A stretch of DNA of 64,000 bases from Phytophthora hibernalis (lineage: Eukaryota; Oomycota; Peronosporomycetes; Peronosporales; Peronosporaceae): the NCBI GenBank assembly GCA_012656075.1, contig JAAKBF010000045.1, forward strand, positions 124,001 through 188,000. The letters are read 5' to 3'. Positions within the stretch are counted from its first letter, which is position 1. Every line of letters starts with the position of its first letter. The notes beneath the pieces are model-generated. The model was not told the DNA's origin, ran no database searches, and was given only the letters and a program-made list of their open reading frames with translations. Made by a program: the position numbers and the translations under genes. This document shows, piece after piece, positions 40,751-52,014 of this stretch.

Positions 40751-41800
40751 TTTGACAGGCAAGACCTTCAACTTACAGGATAGCCTTCTGGATCTTCGCA
40801 GCCGGCATGGACACTGTTCTGGCCGCTGTATCCCACACCAGCCTGATTGCCGTGACTTGGTGATTCCACGATGAGAATTTGGCATCGTTAATCGTGTCGG
40901 GGCCTAGGACAGCCAGCATAGCTAGTCGAAGCACATCATCGTCGATAGCACAGCGGTTGCTTTCGTCGGCTTCTATCATGATGTGGTCGTCCACCCACTC
41001 ATAGGCAAAAAACGAACGTTTGTCTAACTCGCCGGGGTTCATTGTCGCGGGGACTCGTGCGCAACGAGATGCGAGATGGCGCGGCCGAAGACGGTGTAGA
41101 TCGCAGGTGATCCCGTCCATCCGAAAGGAGCGGCGAGATCGATGATGTCGATTTTAAGATCGGTGAAGCAGGCGCCCATCCACAGCACGTGACAAGCCAT
41201 GTGCCGGAGATGGCGGAACGCTTCACGTCTCCTTTGAGCATCAACACGCGGATCTCTGGTGTGCCTCGACGTTTAAGGCGTCGGTGCTCATCCTCGATCC
41301 GTACTGCAAGACAGGCAACATGCTCGTACGTGATCACTGGCAGCCTTTTCTTGTCTGTGAAATCATTTGTGGAGTGGCCGTGCCAGTGGCTGAGATCGTG
41401 AATCAGACGGGTCTCCAGTGCTGGATCAATGCCAGACTTGGATACAGCTCCGAGTGGGCTGGAGTGCACGCACCATTTATCAAACACGTCCATCTGGACG
41501 ACTAGATATTCGCCAGCGTCCTGGACACGACGAATGCTTCGCAGAAGTGATTATCTGGCGATGCGAACAAGCAGGTCACAGTGCTCGTAATTGGCGAGTA
41601 GATCATGCAGCCGCTTGGGATCAAGAGCCTTGTTGGGGCGAGGGTCTGCCGCGGATTCGCCCCGGATAAGCTGTACGGTTGTTGACCAACGACAAGGCGT
41701 GCTGACACACGAGGTCGGATAGGCGGGTAGTCGATGCCGTCTTCTTCGCGAGGTAGTGTCGGTAGCCATGGGGCTATGAGTACCCAATTAAGACGGCCTT
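40751..41800 (-). pseudogene. DIRS-like reverse transcriptase domain
   Basis: In order: KRLHDLLANYEHCDLLVRIA, SPLGAVSKSGIDPALETRL, IHDLSHWHGHSTNDFTDKKR, VLMLKGDVK (first catalytic Asp), then FAYEWVDDHIMIEADE (the VDD box) and KIQKAIL. Frame changes near 41120-41250 and elsewhere. The order and spacing fit a DIRS reverse transcriptase. Confidence 0.8.
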
Positions 41801-42064
41801 GAGCGATGGCTCAACGCGATCGAGCAGGATGCGACGAACAACATTTGCAGCGGGGTGATATCACCCTGACGTAGCGAGCTGAGACGTAACTATCTTGAAT
41901 GGTGGGGAGGGTTGGGTGACTGTTGTGACTTCAAAGGGGTTCGAGTCGGTCGCACCGCCGGTCGAGTCGTCTCCTCAAGAAAGATGTTGTGGTCACAAGC
42001 CGGAATCAAGATGCATTGCGTGTAATCCGGGGTGACGTACGAAGCGAGTCATATTGATTCATAT

Positions 42065-43319
42065 TCAGGGCGAAGGCCGCCATAGTTCTGGCGAATATAG
42101 TCTTTCAGCGGCGCTGGTAGTGACGGCGGAACAAAATGATGGTTGGCACAGTGTCCTGGGTATTTCCAACGTCACGGCATCCGCGCACTGACAAAAACCG
42201 GAGACAGAGAGAAAGTCGTCCCTGGAGCTGCACAGTGCGAGCAAGCTCGTTGGGCAGTGATTGGGCGCGGTCATCGTGACGGTGATCAATGGGGTGCGCG
42301 ATTGAGTTGTCCACATGTCGGCCTTGCTGTCGCGTTTGTGCTCGCCAGTCGGGAGCTGCATGGATGCGTGAGATCCGGCGCGCGTTTACGACTTGGAAGA
42401 GCTGGTGAAGCTCACCGTTGTTCGTCTGCAGCTGGTCGACGACGAGCAGCCTCTCACTGGAATCGGCCAGGCTGTTGCGGTCAGTGCCCGACCTGTAGTT
42501 TTCAAGAACTTGGTTGATATAGTACACAAGTTACGGCAAATCGTCCATGTCCCAGGCTTGCCACGTTGTCAACTCTTGCACGAAACTGAACATATGACCC
42601 ACGAGCAGTACGGTTTCCACCGTACAGAAGGCCGCGGCGTATGCTCGCAGGCAGGCAATGGAACTCTGAATCGCCGCTACAGACGTCGGTCTCTGAGCCT
42701 GCGGATCTTCCACGGCAGCGGCAAAGTTTTGCATGTTGACAGCACCGCTCATTACCCAATCCATGCGCTCCATCTGGCTGATCGGAAAGAGGTGCATCAG
42801 CGAAATACCACGGCTGCCGAATTGAAAATCTAAAATACGCGTCAAAACGCCAGGATGCGGCCGAAACTGGACGGCACGATGTGAAATCAGTAGATCCACG
42901 AACGCAGCAGGCGACGTACCTCTCATTTGGCTGGCGGTTAGCATGCTGTGAACACGAACTTGATGCGGCGATGGGCGGAACGACGTTTGCGGCGCTCGAA
43001 TAACCTCGGTGCCATAATCGTGTCGACGCCGCAAGGTGGGTCCACCAGCCTGGCAGGCCTCGAGGTCTCGAAAGTATGCCAGCCGCTCTGTCTCACCCTC
43101 GATCGCCGCGGCCATGCGGTCGCTCATTGACAGTACCGGTGCATGAGGCTCTGAAGATAGATGGGGACGAGGAAGGGGTGATGCTGGAAACGCAGCGGGC
43201 GCGGCCTCTATCACCTCGTCATCGGATGCAAAGAATAAGTCCGTTGAGAGGACGCTTTGATGCTGCGTGGACGTCGCCCGATTGGGAATGCGGGGTACTG
43301 GTATTGCTGCAGCGGTCAC
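42065..43319 (-). pseudogene. DIRS-like gag (second ORF)
   Basis: The minus-strand frame of 262 codons (MTAAAIPVPRIPNRATS) includes helices such as LISHRAVQFRPHPGVLTRIL and SYxAAFCTVETVLLVGHMF-like text, continuing after a break at about 42530 into a segment with CLRFLSVRGC that resembles the Cys-rich gag end. Assigned by position in the element and by composition. Confidence 0.6.
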
Positions 43320-43468
43320 TGGTGTCGTGGTTACCTCAGGAGTTGCCGCCGGTGGCCGACAAAGGACACCCCTAGGGCCGACACGCCGGGGTCGGCACGA
43401 TCTGGCCCCTCAACGTAGTGGACGTAATCAAGTGCATACTGGAGCGTAAATGAGCACCGCTTCCCGCT

Positions 43469-44059
43469 TCATCCTTCAATCCATGTACATGGCGAGTCTG
43501 CCAATGGGGTCATGTCGACACCCGGTAGGCCGGCTAGAACGATGTCGACCTGACGGCTGGCGCGACTGGCGGGGCTCGCCGGATCGCCCATGATGAAATT
43601 CAGAATAGTTGCGTGAATTTGTTCACCGGTTACTTCGTCAGGAGAGATGCGCATCTCTCGCAATAGCAAACCACAATCGGACCGGTCATCGAGAGCGCGG
43701 AAGCTGCGAACGGAACAGTCGTGCCGCCGCCATATTCGACTTGTACTCGTGGGCCGCGGTGCGATACTGCCTGTCCGTGGCGGCACATTCCGTCGTCAAA
43801 CCACAGGTTGACGTAGCCACGTTCCAGGTTGCTGACGTGTCGCCTCCGTCACGCTGACCAGGCGCGACCGCGCGAGCTGAGCGGAAATCTTCAGTCCGTT
43901 GGACGCCGAGCCTAGTGGCTGTGCCCACGCCCAACGACCCGCTAGACGAGTAACTTGAGCGTATACACACGCTTGGATGGTACCGGCTGCGTCTTCAGGA
44001 CGCACGAGCACGTAAGCGCCACAAGGCAGGGTTAAACGACGCGAAGCTGCACTCGGCAT
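43469..44059 (-). pseudogene. DIRS-like first ORF
   Basis: Starts MPSAASRRLTLPCGAYVLVR at 44059, breaks near 43800 and continues as VTGEQIHATILNFIMGD to 43469. No known domain; placed with the element by strand and contiguity. Confidence 0.45.
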
Positions 44060-44264
44060 GACGGAAGAGGAGACGAGGGGACCTCTTTCGACTTTTGCCT
44101 ATAGCGACTTGTTGGAGAATGAGCAGGAAAGCGAAAGGGACCTCTCGGCTTGGCTGCTCTCCTCCAACAGTATCTAAGACCTACTCTATGTAATACTAAA
44201 ACTGTCTAACAACTTCCGCTGCGCGTGTAAAACCCGTTTTCTTGCGCCGCAGGAAAACTTGCCT

Positions 44265-45180
44265 ACTCGCGAATGTATTCGATATGGCCCGTGGTGGACT
44301 CGTTGTCACTTGCAATTGCAAAGAGACATGCCTTGGTGGCGGGTGGCTTGATAAATGGCATGGTCTGGGATCTACTTATAGCATTCCGCGAAGCAGTGAT
44401 AACAGGGCAGGAGCCTATCGCTGACAAGATTTGTGAGCTTTACTCTCAGCAATTCGGTGGCAAAAACCTGTTTGCTGAATTGGCAGATCGCGGGTATTGT
44501 GACGTAGCGTTAGTCAGTTATTTGTACAACAACGGGTATTATGGGAACGGACAGGTCGGGAAAGCCTTCGCACGTGCAACCAAGGCTGCAAATTTGGACG
44601 TGGTCTAGTTCCTGCTTGCCACTGGCCGCGTGTCCTCGGATTCATTCGATTAGGCATTCAAAACTGCGTGCTGCGGATGGGGAAACAATTTGGACACCGT
44701 TGCATTTTTGTACGATTTGAAGCGTGTATCTGCCCAGGGTATCAACCGAGTTTTTGCAGCGGCAAGCAGTGTTGGGGTAATGGAGGTTTTGAGCAAGAAC
44801 GAAACCATTTCGTAGGAGGCTATGATCGCTGCTTTCAAGAAGTCCACAAACAGAAAGAATACCGATACCGGTATTGTGCGATTTTTGGCACACGGAAAGC
44901 ATCCGAGTTGATCGATAAGGCCCCGTCCAAGCAGCACAATACAATCAACAAGAAACCGTGAAGTGCTTGCTCAACGAAGGCCGTTTGTCCGCCGAAGCGA
45001 GAGGTCAGGTTTTGTGGATTTTGCTGCGGCTGGTAAACGGGACTTAGCTAAATCCGTGTACAATACGCAGCACACCCACCTGATTCACTCGTGAAGGGAT
45101 TCATTCAAGCTGCTCACCTCGGACGTCTAGACATTCTGAAGATGATTATGAAATTGCTCTCCGATGAAAATCATGTTCCA
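44265..45180 (+). pseudogene. ankyrin-repeat-like protein, decayed
   Basis: Plus-strand text, with stops and frame changes, follows the repeat pattern of oomycete ankyrin-like proteins: DVALVSYLYNNGYYGNGQVG, KAFARATKAANLDVV, (stop) FLLATGRVSSDSFD, VAFLYDLKRVSAQGINRVFA, FLAHGKHPSELIDKA, KCLLNEGRLSAEARGQ, and LVKGFIQAAHLGRLDILKM. At least five units of about 33 residues can be traced. In-frame TAG stops at about 44607 and 44652, plus later frame changes, are not explained by single homopolymer losses, so real decay is likely. The function of the family is not established. Confidence 0.7.
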
Positions 45181-46200
45181 CATAATACGCAGGCTTAGAA
45201 AAAATACAGTAGTTACTAGTTTAATCAAACTCAAACAGAACACCCAAGCCTTCATCTCGACACTTACGCTTTTCAGTAGGATGTCGATAGAACTTGCACT
45301 ATTATTAATGCTTTTATGTCCTTGCTTGAGCACGAATCCGACCAGCTCGACATAACAAGCTGCCATCGCTGGTCTCTGCTGCAATTAACGCATACCGTCG
45401 ATCGCTTCCCCAAGCGGCGTGAGAAAAACGTTTTGCCATATGAGCCTGATTTTTGCCGTTCCATGATATTCTACTCGTCGACGGTTTCCACAACTTTGGG
45501 GGTAAAACATCTTAGTTCATTAATGGGCATATGTCCGCTCATCCAAAAGGGACGAGGAGAGGCGGGTCTTAAACTAGCTGGGCTTTCTGAACTGAGAGCT
45601 CGCAGTGGGTGGCTCGCACCTGATATGTACACCACATCATTATTGTACCCATATGTGTAAAACACCATTTCCTCTCTTGCCTCATGAAAGAAAAAAATCG
45701 GAAATGATAGCTTTTTCATGTATTAACGGTGGCAGCTATTGATTGTCTCGTCAGCTCTCCGAAAACTGTACGAAAACGAAAAGTGCAAATGTCCTGGTTG
45801 GATAATCAAATACGCAATGGATTGTTGTGCACTATACTTGAAGTACAAGCATCTCAGCCACACTGCGAAGCCTACAAATAAACGAATGAATTCGAGGCAA
45901 ATGACCGAAGATAACTACGTAGTGCTTCAAGTACGACTTCATGAGGTAAAGTGAACTCTGCCTCAAGTTTTGTCCGACATCTTACGTTATTACCATAAAA
46001 TAGTTTCCAAATCGGCTAGAATTTGTATATTCAATTGCGAATAGCGCGCAACTTATACAAAATACTACAGTAGCTTGATGCCAACTATAAACAAATCAGA
46101 TGACTCAGTAGATGTTCTTGTTTTACGCTTAGTATAATACTTCGAAGAAGTAGGGTAAAACTTGAGTCGCCACGCTAGGTGGCCGTTCAGTTCAGCCTAC
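45181..46200. other. intergenic
   Basis: AT-rich with short frames only. The right end (46040-46200) is the 3' flank of RxLR copy 3 and includes AATACTTCGAAGAAGTA (46137-46153), a variant of the palindrome at 26225 and 59477. Confidence 0.4.
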
Positions 46201-46638
46201 TTAAGTACGAAGTGGGCGAAGGGCGCTATTGCCGTTCATAAAGTCTAACAGCGTTGCCGGGTACTTCTTGATTAGCTTCGATTTGATCTTGTCTTTGGAA
46301 TAGCCTTTGGCCCATATCGCGAACATTTCTTTCTTGAATTTGGGATCGTTCGTCATTCGTTCCAGTTTCGTTTTAGAGAAATCGTTCACAGTCTGTTTGG
46401 TGCGCAACAAGCTTTTCAATAAGCTCACGTCCCATCTTTCTTCACTGTCCGTCACATCGTCGAGTTCTTCTGCCTTGTAGCTCCGCAAGAACCGATAACT
46501 ATTCCGGTCGTTGATAGGGACACTGTCTGTTTGAACCGAGTTTTGGGTCTTCGACTCGGAGAGCTTCACCAGGTCGATCGCATTGCAGCATGTAAACACC
46601 ATGACCACAATGACGAGTAGGATGGAGTTTCGTGGCAT
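46201..46638 (-). CDS. RxLR-EER secreted effector-like protein, copy 3 (intact)
   Basis: Intact 145-residue member of the family. Signal peptide MPRNSILLVIVVMVFTCCNA; RFLR at residues 49-52; EER 14 residues later; then a helical domain containing VNDFSKTKLERM, MFAIWAKGYSKDKIKSKLI and LLDFMNG. The C-terminal part is too short for a standard full WY-domain, although W and Y appear in the WAKGY segment. Start taken at 46638, where the signal peptide begins; the open frame itself runs upstream to 46794. No introns. Of the five copies this has the cleanest motifs. Effector function is inferred from architecture only. Confidence 0.9.
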   Translation of the reverse strand: MPRNSILLVIVVMVFTCCNAIDLVKLSESKTQNSVQTDSVPINDRNSYRFLRSYKAEELDDVTDSEERWDVSLLKSLLRTKQTVNDFSKTKLERMTNDPKFKKEMFAIWAKGYSKDKIKSKLIKKYPATLLDFMNGNSALRPLRT

Positions 46639-47427
46639 TGTTCGTGAGAGGTTTGAGTAGATCTGAAGAGGCTTGCGTAGTAGAGGGCGTGTTGCGAAAT
46701 GAATGAAACCGGGTGGTTTGTAAGCGGCAGTCTGGTCGCGTAATACTTGCGTGTATACGGGGTTCCATTGACATTGGTGTAGCGCTACCACCATTTACCA
46801 CCCGTGACAGCAGATAGATAAGTGTAGTTTTGGAGGGAGTAAGTCGGATACAAAAATCAACATGTCGCGAAATAGCGCCTCTCGAAAAGTCTCTTTGTTT
46901 TATGGCTCGTGCTAGTGGTACAAAACGAGTCTACTGAAACTTAATATTAGTGGAGGTTATGAATGATTTAGAGTCTTTTTCTACATCGTATAAACTTTGA
47001 AGTCGCTTGGAGGACGGATTTGATCTTGCTTCAAATCATGAAAGTCGGAGATGCCGACAGGAAAACTACACCCGAGCCTCACCCTTGAAAACCCTGAGAG
47101 CGGTGACACAACCTAAGCCGAGCTAGGTGTGACCCTGCTCGGTCCTGGGTTTAAGCCCGCGTGCTGCGCACACGGATCTTTAAACCGCAGGCGTTGTTTC
47201 GGCCTGCCGAGCGAGCCCCCTTTATCCCAGGGATGTGTTGTTTTGTACCACTAGTCAGAACCTTGTTTTATCGACTGTGTTTTGTCTATTGAAATTATCC
47301 GATATCTTACGTTATTACCAAAATAAAGTTCAAAATAAACAAACGTGCAATTATCCGATGTCTTACGTTAGATGAATAATATCCAACATATATCCGATTT
47401 CAATCACAAGTCTAATTAATTATCCTC
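46639..47427. other. intergenic, includes a tRNA-like or SINE-like stretch
   Basis: Contains the initiator of RxLR copy 3 (46691-46702) and, at 47100-47200, a GC-richer stretch with a possible A box (AAGCCGAGCTAGG) and B box (GGGTTTAAGCCC) about 32 bases apart. No protein gene. Confidence 0.4.
46691..46702 (-). promoter_or_regulatory. initiator motif of RxLR copy 3
   Basis: The minus strand reads TCATTTCGCAAC, 53-64 bases before the start at 46638; same core and distance as in copies 1, 2 and 4. Confidence 0.7.
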
Positions 47428-48356
47428 ATGTCGAAGTCTCAGGAGCTGCGCGTGACCGTCCTATTCGGCACGCAGTCGGCGTCTCTGGCCGTCCCTGCGC
47501 ATGATCCGCAGACTCTGGAACTGCTCAAGTCGCAGATCTCGGAGCGTTTCCAGCTGGCGCCGCAGTTCCAGCGCCTGGTGCTTCGAGGACGCGACGTGAG
47601 CAGCGCCACAGTGCTGAAAGACGGCTGCAAACTGCTTTTGTTACGCAATCGAGCTTTCCACGAGCAACCCAATGCGTCCAGGCAAGTAGAAGTCACTGCA
47701 ACCTCGTCCTCTAGTGGTTCACCACCTGAACCCAAGAATTCCGGGGCAAAACGGAGCTCTACAGCTCGAGAAATCGACGTGAACGAGCTGGAAGACGACG
47801 CCCTGTTGCTGCAGGTTTTTAGAGGCAAACGTCGCTACGACGTCATCTTCCTATCTCTGGGACGGTCCTAGAGGTGAAGAGGAAGGTGAGTGCAGCACTG
47901 GGGCTCAGTTCGCCTCAGGCGTTGAGGCTCGTGGTCAAAGGGAAGACGCCGGTTGACGAGACGGTGCTGGAGACTTTGGCTGGAGGTAAGAAGGTGGTCA
48001 AAGCCATGGCCCTGCTGCAAGCCCAGCAACATGTGATGCAGGAGAAGGAGGAGGATCTGAGAGAGCTGCTCAATGAACTGACCAGTGCCCAAGCAGCGCT
48101 CCAGCGGGTGCAGAGGCAGATGGCGCGCAACTTCACGTCGAGAGACGAGAGTTTGTTCGAGTTGTCCCGAGTTCTGGACGAGGGCCAACGCATCGCTGCG
48201 AACTTGGAGCTGGTGAAGCTTCACTTGGCTGGAGCAAAGGCATCTGGACCACGGGCGAGTGAACAGACCCTCACGGCTGTGGCACTAGCGATCGAGGAAG
48301 CGAATACACTCGCTGAAGCTGCTCAAGGACTGCTGGAGACCCACTCTTCGGTCTGA
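47428..48356 (+). CDS. tandem ubiquitin-like domain protein
   Basis: About 309 residues. Residues 1-80 (LRVTVLFGTQSASLAVPAHD, LKSQISERFQL, QFQRLVLRGRDVSSATVLKD) form a ubiquitin-like fold pattern. A Ser/Pro linker follows, then a second ubiquitin-like domain (RRYDVIFLSLG, LEVKRKVSAALGL, ALRLVVKGKTPVDETVLETL). The C-terminal half is helical (LLNELTSAQAALQRVQRQMA, FELSRVLDEGQRIAANLELV) and may form a coiled coil or BAG-like bundle. One break at a GGG run (47859-47861) inside domain 2. There is no C-terminal Gly-Gly, so it is not a processed modifier. Partner proteins unknown. Confidence 0.65.
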
Positions 48357-48571
48357 TAAAAACAACTCATGTAAGAGATGTGAAGAAACACAGCCACATC
48401 GAGTTATTTTTTGCGGTGATGCATATTTAGGTGTGCTCAGAACGGGAGTGATAGACTGAAATACCTGGAATGTGCTGTTGCGATGAACCACAGACTTATT
48501 TATCGGTGGAGGGAAAGACGAGAGGTCGAAGTTGACGTTGCTTCTGCAGCAAGACATTCATCAACGTTGGG

Positions 48572-51500
48572 ATGAGGTTGCTTCTTCTTGTGGCAGGAGT
48601 GCTTGGGAACTTGATTTCTTCTTCTCATGCACAATCGACAAGCTTGGAGTCCCTCAAGCTATTCGCGACACCGCTTCCGGCGCACTTTGGCGTGTTTGAA
48701 CGTGTTGACGGACTGGAACTCCGCTTGTACTTACCTGTGAATGAGGCAACGGTCATACGAGTGACACCAACCTGTGCTGGGGTGAGCTTCGAACCCAATT
48801 TTGTGCTTTTCGATGAAAGTGAGTCGGTTGCAAGTGGTATCGTTGCTCAAGCAAATGTGCCTGGAGACCTGAAGATCGAATACGTCGCAACCGTGGAGGG
48901 TAGCAGCTCTGGGAATGCTATACTTTTCTCGCAATCTGTCACTGTGTTGCCGGTTCCTGTTGCATACGCTGTTGAAGCGAACGATTGGAAGGGTGTAGTT
49001 CTTCAAAAGACTCGTTCGAAGACACAGAAGCATCACCTCTAACATCTTCATTCTGGAGCGAGCAGCAACACGGATACTCTAGCAATGCGTGCGGTTCTTT
49101 TGACGGAACCAATTCCTTGTTTTTCACATCGCTGGGGGATCGATTGGCGCTCACTTCCCCGCTTGAGCTGGAAGGATTTCATGGCAAAATGAACTTTTAT
49201 CATTTGTACGGGTTCGAGGAAGTACAAAAGTATGATTCAAAAGGAGATAACCTTGTCGCCTGTGAGATGGCAGACGTTGACGAGGAGGTTCGATTTGGCT
49301 ATTTACCTAACGGTGCCGATCCGCGAAATATCAGCACTTGGCAGGAGATCCTCGAAATTCCCTCCCGTCAAGCACTGTTAGCCGCTCTAATAAGTTCGCG
49401 CCATTCTCAGTGATATTGCCTCCGGTTGCGATGCACCAAGGCGCACAGTTTTACTGGATGCAGAAGGACCACTCGAGCTTTCCGATCGATGTTGCGACTG
49501 GTCTTACCAGCGACCAAGTCATTGCCGCTGAAAATGATCCGACGGGTGTTAAAGGCCAAATGGGAACTCAGGAGCGCGAACTTTGGAAGTACAGAAATTT
49601 GTTTGACCAGTGGGCGATTGATAATGTCCAGCTTGAGGTGCGGTTGAACGTACCGCTGTGTTCACCCGTGCCTAATGCAACACTCGATAGCACCACCGGC
49701 ATTGGACTTGGCGGAATCGATATCCTAGTCGCGTCACCGGTTCCTGGAAGTTGGGTAGTTTTCACATCAGGAGATGGTACCCAAGCTTTTCCAGACTGCA
49801 CAACATCAGCCGGATCTGCTACTTCAAACAAAGCTACGGTTGCGCTAAGTAAAAGTGGTTACGTACACGCTGTGGCATGCTTGAAGGTCAACGATTTACT
49901 GGTTAGCAGCTATCCGGTACGCTCTTCCCGGTTTTTGGTCCAAGCAGTTGAGCCAAGTATTTCAAGCACAGTGGATGTATCTGCCAGTATCGACACTTGG
50001 AGTGCTGATATCAAATGCGCGAATTGCGCATTCATGAGGTATATTGTCGTTCCTTTAGCTGGAGACAACGAGGGAACGTCCTTTGTACCTAGTTGCACAT
50101 TTGGTACCCTGATAAGCTCAGCGTCAGGAAAAGTCTCGGTGACTTTTAATGCCAAGCTTCGAGTTGTGGCATGTGGAGCTGATTTGCTCCCCAGCGCGCT
50201 TGTTGAGTCTAAAGACTTGGTAGTGCACCCTCGTGCGCCGACATTCGAATATGACGTCCCAGCTACGACAATCACAGGTTTAATCGTCCTCACAGTCGTC
50301 CCACCGGCATCTGACAACGATCAGCAACTGGGCATTGCCTACTCCATCGTAAAATCTGCCGATGAGATGCCCACATGCAGTAGCACACTGTCCCCGGGAG
50401 AGATTGAGTTGGTGGTGAAAGTTTTCGATGTTGTTCGGGCAGTTGCGTGCTGTGTCGGCGTGGTCTGTGCAGATAGCACCCTTAAAACATGGGGCCCCGT
50501 AGACGTTAAAGCCGAGAAACCAACGTTCAGCACAGCCTGCAGTGCAATTAAGCCGTTGACCTTAGTAGTTGATCTGGTTGCGGTAACCATCGACGCTTCT
50601 GTTCGCTACCAGCTCCTGTCTGTAGACAACCCGGTTGCTTCTTTGACGTGTTCATCTGGAAGTCTGTACGACGCTCCCGTAGAAGTCGGCAAGGAAATTT
50701 CAAAAGTGGTGGCTGTAAGTTGTCTGGCTGGCCTCAAGGTGAGCGATACCACCGAGATCATCATTGCGCTGGACAACTGCTGCTCGGGACGAACGGCTTA
50801 TCTTCAAACAGCTTGTGCCCATGTACTTTTGCTGCAAGATGACTTTAATCTTTTTCTTGGCAATGGAGGAGCTGGAAATGTTCAAACTAACACCAATTGG
50901 CATTTGGTGACCAGTCAATGGGGCGGCACCGATGTGAATGGCGGGGTTCATTCAGACAATGTGCGATGTGTCGAGGATGCAGCTCTCGGCAAGAGTGTAC
51001 TGGAGCTGACGGCTAACGGTGATCTCTTCGATGGGGTAGTGCCGGTAGGAAAAACGATGGTGAGCGATGGCTCTATCAGGGATCGAACTATTGACGATCG
51101 ATTTATGGAATGGGCCTTGGACGGAATCAGTCCCTTGCCGTGCAATCCACTTGAGAACTGCCCTGCCCGCCGTGTTGGTGCAGCAGTGAAGACTGTGGTA
51201 GAACAAAATGCAGGCGTAATGGTGATTCGAATGAAACCCTGCTCAGCCTTCGGTACTCTCACACAGGTCTGGTGGGGTAACTACGAAGATGTTGACACGT
51301 CGACCACCAGTGAGGAAAGGGAAATGCCTTTCATACCTCTATGGAAGTCTGCATTGTACCAAGCGAAGACGACCCCTGATGTTCCTTTCACAGTGACTTC
51401 GCCACAGTCTACTGATGAGTCGTCATACACGGAAATTGTCATGCAATGGGATGCAAGCGCTGCACGTACAAATCTTTACATGGATGGTCAGCTCGTACTC

Positions 51501-51946
51501 AAGCAAATGGGAATGGAAGCAATTGACCTCCAATCCGATGCCAGTAGTTCGCTTTCAATCGGTGTTTGGTTTCCCAATGCTGTCGCTGGCGAGCCTTTAT
51601 TCCCACCTGCAAGACTTACGTGGACAAAGTGCAGGTCTTCGATCTACAGATTACGGGTGGTCGATGGTGCGATTTTGAAGACATCGTTGCTGACGTTTTA
51701 CCCTGCACTGAGGACGCCGATTGCGAAGAATGGGTCCGGATAAATTGTTTCATGGACATACACGAAGCCGTTTGCACGGATCATCGTGTGAGTGATACCG
51801 ATGACGGCTCTTTGTCAAACTCGACAGCAAAGTTTTGCCAGTTTCGACTACAACCAACGATCCAGTCTGGTGTCTCCAGTACGGCAATGACAAACCGAGA
51901 ACTTGAGATGCAGTGGGAAGAAGACGAAGAGCCCAAGCAAGCATAA
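48572..51946 (+). CDS. large secreted protein with reelin-like, chitobiase-like and concanavalin-like modules
   Basis: About 1,125 residues. Signal peptide MRLLLLVAGVLGNLISSSHA. After a beta-rich N-terminal part, a reelin-type repeat is suggested by NACGSFDGTNSLFFTSLGDR, LTSPLELEGF, MNFYHLYGFEEV and QFYWMQKDHSSFP ending WAIDNVQLEV. About four repeats of 85-95 residues follow, each with a (V/A)VAC-type strand (VHAVACL, LRVVACG, VRAVACC), resembling the CHB_HEX_C beta-sandwich of chitobiases. A C-terminal concanavalin/GH16-like lectin fold is suggested by LLLQDDFNLFLGNGG, TNTNWHLVTSQWGG, TEIVMQWDASAARTNLYMDG and IGVWFPNAVAG. I see no clear GH16 ExDxxE catalytic motif. Three breaks (48991-48993 GGG, about 49360-49366 CCC, 51602-51604 CCC) are all one-base losses. 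Probably a wall or cyst/zoospore coat protein. Confidence 0.7.
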
Positions 51947-52014
51947 TGGTTTTTGACAAAATAGATTTTCTTTTTCATCTACTGGAAGTTGTTTCCTGTT
52001 CTCGGAGCAACCTC

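Larger units (their letters stand above)
39604..44059 (-). mobile_element. DIRS-like retrotransposon, gag-RT-RNase H-recombinase order, interrupted
   Basis: All coding pieces run on the minus strand in the DIRS order. Gag-like ORFs (44059-43469 and 43319-42065) come first, then the reverse transcriptase (about 41800-40750), RNase H (40750-40043) and a tyrosine recombinase N-terminal half (40119-39604). The frames overlap as is usual in DIRS elements, and several breaks occur. The right (3') end is cut by the LTR-like arm at 39626, so it cannot move on its own. Left terminal repeat not defined. Confidence 0.8.

Noticed and set aside
47100..47200. Functional tRNA gene
   Set aside because: A and B box-like motifs are present, but I could not fold a cloverleaf with acceptor stem and anticodon arm.
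51250..51500. Active GH16 glucanase site in the secreted mosaic protein
   Set aside because: The fold looks concanavalin-like, but no ExDxxE motif was found in the reading frame.
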